Shown one piece after another: positions 61,727-64,000 of a DNA stretch of 64,000 bases. Positions within the stretch are counted from its first letter, which is position 1. Every line of letters starts with the position of its first letter. The notes beneath the pieces are model-generated. The model was not told the origin of the DNA. It saw only the letters and a program-made list of their open reading frames with translations, and did not search any database. Origin of the DNA: Pseudomonas alkylphenolica (GTDB lineage Bacteria; Pseudomonadota; Gammaproteobacteria; Pseudomonadales; Pseudomonadaceae); NCBI RefSeq assembly GCF_016009175.1, contig NZ_JADUCM010000014.1, positions 62,001-126,000 of the forward strand. Reading direction: 5' to 3'. A program made the translations under genes and the position numbers.

Positions 61727-62167
61727 TCAGCGCTGCACGAGCGAGGAGCGAAGGTCGGCGATGTGCACGCCGTCCTGGTTGGTGATGCGGGTCTGCTGGA
61801 CCACGAACTGCAAGGCCCCGCCCTTCTTCTCGTAGACATCGGCAATGTGCGTGTCGAAGGTCAGTACATCGCCGGCAAAGGCCATGTGGTGGTAACTGAA
61901 TTCCTGCTCGGCATGCAGGATGCGCCCGAGGTCAAAGCCCATGATGTCTTCGACGATTGCTTGCGGGTCGCGGCCCTCGCTTTCCAGGCACAGCAGGAAG
62001 GTGGGGGGTACCGGCAGGGCCGGATAACCCGCCGCCCTGGCCGCTTCTTCGTCGGTGTAAACCGGGTCGGTCTCGCCAATGGCCTTGGCGAAGAAGCGCA
62101 GGCGCCCCTTTTCCACGGCACTGGTGGTGGTGCCAAGGGCACGACCGATCAGACTTTTATCTGCCAT
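61727..62167 (-). CDS. MaoC/FAS1-type dehydratase N-terminal-domain protein
   Basis: 146 residues, with MADKSLIGRALGTTTSAVEK and ETDPVYTDEEAARAAGYPAL, typical of the non-catalytic MaoC-N (FAS1-type) hot-dog. It lacks the D-x4-H motif. Nine bases upstream of the active MaoC gene in transcription, it fits a structural partner that forms the acyl-binding half. Confidence 0.88.
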   Translation of the reverse strand: MADKSLIGRALGTTTSAVEKGRLRFFAKAIGETDPVYTDEEAARAAGYPALPVPPTFLLCLESEGRDPQAIVEDIMGFDLGRILHAEQEFSYHHMAFAGDVLTFDTHIADVYEKKGGALQFVVQQTRITNQDGVHIADLRSSLVQR

Positions 62168-62198
62168 TTCGATGGTTTCCTGGTGATTGGCGGGACGA

Positions 62199-63386
62199 TC
62201 AACCGCGACCGTACAGGGTCACGACGCCGGCGCCACCCAGGCCCAGGTTGTGCTGCAGGGCGTGCTGCAGCCCTTCCACCTGGCGCGCTTCGGCGCTGCC
62301 GCGCAACTGATGGGTCAGCTCGTAGCACTGCGCCAGGCCGGTAGCACCCAGCGGGTGGCCCTTGGACAGCAGACCACCGGACGGATTGACCACGACCTTG
62401 CCGCCGTAGGTGTTGTCGCCATCGAGAACGAACTGCTCGCCACCGCCGACCGGGCAGAAGCCCAGGCCTTCATAGGTCAGCAACTCGTTATGGGCGAAGC
62501 AGTCATGCAGTTCGCAGACACGAATGTCCTCCGGGCCGACGCCGGCCTTGTCGTACACCTGCCAGGCGGCCGAGCGGGTCATGCCGGTACCGACGATGTC
62601 GATCATCGACGGCGGTTCGAAGGCATCGGGGGTATCAGTGGTCATCGCCTGGGCCAGGATCGACACGTCGGTACGCAGGCCATGGCGCTTGGCAAAGCGC
62701 TCGGAAACGATGATTGCTGCAGCACCACCGCAGGTCGGCGGGCAGGCCATCAGACGGGTCATCACCCCTTCCCAGACGACCTGGTCAGCCATCACCTCTT
62801 CGGTGCTGACGACTTTCTTGAACACGGCCAGCGGGTTGTTGGCGGCATGGCGACTGGCTTTGGCGCGGATCGCGGCGAAGGTTTCCATGCGCGTGCCGTA
62901 CTTGTTCATGTGCTCGCGGCCGGCGCCGCCGAAGAACATCAGTGCGCCCGGCATGCCGACGCCTTCCGGGAACGCCAGCGCGGCGCTGTCGAAACCCTTG
63001 CCCATGGTCAGTGGACGGTCGGTCCAGAAGTTCTTCAGGGCGCCGGGCTGCATCTGTTCGAAGCCAAAGGCCAGGGCGCAGTCGACAGCACCGCTTTCTA
63101 CCGCCTGACGGGCCATGAACAGCGCCGTGGAACCGCTGGCGCAGTTGTTGTTGACGTTGATCACCGGAATGCCGGTCATGCCCACTTCATAGAGCGCCGA
63201 CTGGCCGCAGGTGGAGTCGCCATACACGTAGCCGGCGTAGGCCTGTTGCACCAGCTCGTAACCGATGCCGGCGTCCTGCAGCGCCTGGCGCACAGCCTGG
63301 GCGCCCATTTCGATGTAGCTGCCGCTGGCACCGGGCTTGGCGAACTGGATCATGCCGACACCGGCAACGTAGGTTTTCTGGGACAT
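62199..63386 (-). CDS. Thiolase / SCP2-type lipid-transfer protein
   Basis: 395 residues from the ATG at 63386 (MSQKTYVAGVGMIQFAKPGA). Catalytic Cys is in NNNCASGSTALFMA. Further motifs are CELHDCFAHNELL and NPSGGLLSKGHPLGATGLAQ with the C-terminal His; the usual second active Cys near the end is not obvious. SCP-x/SCP2 thiolases cleave 2-methyl-branched 3-ketoacyl-CoAs from sterols and isoprenoids. The start at 63458 would add a non-family leader. Confidence 0.9.
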   Translation of the reverse strand: MSQKTYVAGVGMIQFAKPGASGSYIEMGAQAVRQALQDAGIGYELVQQAYAGYVYGDSTCGQSALYEVGMTGIPVINVNNNCASGSTALFMARQAVESGAVDCALAFGFEQMQPGALKNFWTDRPLTMGKGFDSAALAFPEGVGMPGALMFFGGAGREHMNKYGTRMETFAAIRAKASRHAANNPLAVFKKVVSTEEVMADQVVWEGVMTRLMACPPTCGGAAAIIVSERFAKRHGLRTDVSILAQAMTTDTPDAFEPPSMIDIVGTGMTRSAAWQVYDKAGVGPEDIRVCELHDCFAHNELLTYEGLGFCPVGGGEQFVLDGDNTYGGKVVVNPSGGLLSKGHPLGATGLAQCYELTHQLRGSAEARQVEGLQHALQHNLGLGGAGVVTLYGRG

Positions 63387-63506
63387 CGTATTCTCCGCGG
63401 TCAGTAGACTTGGCTGGCTCACCGGTGTTTCCGGGGCCCTGGCGTCATGGTTGCGCAACGCTTTTCGCCTGTACCCCGCCCCCCACGAGTAGAAAGGGGT
63501 GGGGAA

Positions 63507-63527
63507 AGGGTGGGGTTACCCCACCCT
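63507..63527 (-). terminator. GC-rich hairpin between CoA-transferase and thiolase genes
   Basis: AGGGTGGGG-TTA-CCCCACCCT is a perfect 9-bp stem just after the CoA-transferase stop. Without a T-run it may only attenuate or stabilise the message. Confidence 0.45.
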
Positions 63528-63534
63528 CCCCGGT

Positions 63535-64000
63535 TCAGGCAATTGCGCCGGTTTCACGCAGGGCCGCGATTGCCGCCGCGTCCAGGCCCAATTCGCGGAG
63601 AATCTCTTCGCTATGCTGGCCATTGCTGGCCTTGCTGCCTGCCTGCGCCGGAGTGCGGCTCAGGCGCGGCGCGGGCGCCGGATGGGTGACCCCGTCACTG
63701 TCCACGAAGGCGCCGCGTGCCTGGCTGTGGGCGTAAGCCGGCGCCTCGCTGAAGTCCAGTACCGGAGCGAAACAGACATCACTCCCTTCCAGCAATGCAC
63801 ACCACTGGTCCCGAGTACGGGTGGCGAACAGCGTCTGCAGCTTCTCGCGCTGTGCTGGCCACAGGCTTCGGTCCCACTGGTTCTTGAACAGCGGATCATC
63901 GATCTGGCACAGCGTCAGTAACTGCTGGTAGAACTGCGGTTCGATCGAACCGATTGAAATGAAACCGCCGTCTGCACAGGTGTAACAGCCATAGAAAGGC
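63535..64000 (-). CDS. CaiB/BaiF CoA-transferase or alpha-methylacyl-CoA racemase, partial
   Basis: The gene continues beyond the right edge; 155 C-terminal codons are visible. They read CADGGFISIGSIEPQFYQQL near the edge, then CALLEGSDVCFAPVLDFSEA, PRLSRTPAQ and a final ELGLDAAAIAALRETGAIA. This is the CaiB/BaiF C-terminal half and is closest in feel to alpha-methylacyl-CoA racemase. That would epimerise 2-methyl-branched acyl-CoA so the (S)-form can enter the acyl-CoA dehydrogenase step, matching the thiolase type in this operon. Confidence 0.85.
   Translation of the reverse strand, partial: PFYGCYTCADGGFISIGSIEPQFYQQLLTLCQIDDPLFKNQWDRSLWPAQREKLQTLFATRTRDQWCALLEGSDVCFAPVLDFSEAPAYAHSQARGAFVDSDGVTHPAPAPRLSRTPAQAGSKASNGQHSEEILRELGLDAAAIAALRETGAIA

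Overview
The window looks like the chromosome of a Pseudomonas putida-group bacterium. It is GC-rich and carries the extragenic REP elements typical of that group (GTAGGAGCCAGGCTTGCCGG paired with CGCGGGCAAGCCTCGCTCCTAC). Its housekeeping genes (acnB, the ybhP-clsB-ybhN operon, zntB, pit, ligD/ku) have Pseudomonas-type neighbours. I used only the sequence, so species-level placement is inference.

Layout, left to right. 1-5153: a partial thymidylate-kinase-like gene, an alpha/beta hydrolase divergent from a wax-ester synthase/diacylglycerol acyltransferase, a C4-like structured RNA before a small DUF6124 protein, and a secreted endonuclease I with an extra C-terminal domain. 5552-10636: a four-gene chaperone-usher fimbrial operon (pilin, chaperone, usher, tip adhesin) ending in the relic of a second pilin. 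11094-18755: acnB, a convergent ParA-like gene, zntB, and a phosphate pair (PPK2 polyphosphate kinase and Pit transporter) behind a good Pho box. 19206-24028: a Fur-box-flanked iron module (TonB-dependent receptor, FhuF-like reductase, ABC exporter-like protein).

24487-32787: an unusual response regulator (receiver, LuxR helix-turn-helix, PAS, degenerate kinase-like tail), then a CdrAB-like two-partner-secretion pair: a 1596-residue adhesin with MBG repeats and its outer-membrane transporter. The adhesin's ribosome-binding site lies inside a perfect hairpin. 32837-37225: a compact set of a small protein, a heme-oxygenase-like di-iron enzyme, an NPPY-type methyltransferase, a GCS2-type carboxylate-amine ligase and a cupin. 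It looks like an undescribed small-molecule or peptide-modifying pathway.

37238-46425: a lipoprotein, a dCACHE-GGDEF cyclase, ybhP-clsB-ybhN, a REP array, a metallothionein, and the NHEJ pair LigD/Ku. 46492-51518: a LysR regulator divergent from a two-component flavin monooxygenase operon (LLM oxygenase, flavin reductase with MarR-like tail, MFS transporter, GFA protein). 51582-54741: a foreign insertion, a Tn3-family transposase fragment followed by a 907-residue mosaic protein. Its AT-rich N-terminal half carries an R-S-ExE ADP-ribosyltransferase signature and a possible CNF/CheD-like Cys-His deamidase domain, joined to a GC-rich helical C-terminal half. 54875-64000: a beta-oxidation operon on the minus strand (CaiB/AMACR-like, SCP2-type thiolase, paired MaoC proteins, SDR, acyl-CoA dehydrogenase, AMP-ligase, MalT-type LuxR regulator). 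The AMP-ligase has an in-frame stop at codon 8.

The two most novel items are the mosaic toxin-like gene and the di-iron enzyme/methyltransferase/ligase cluster.
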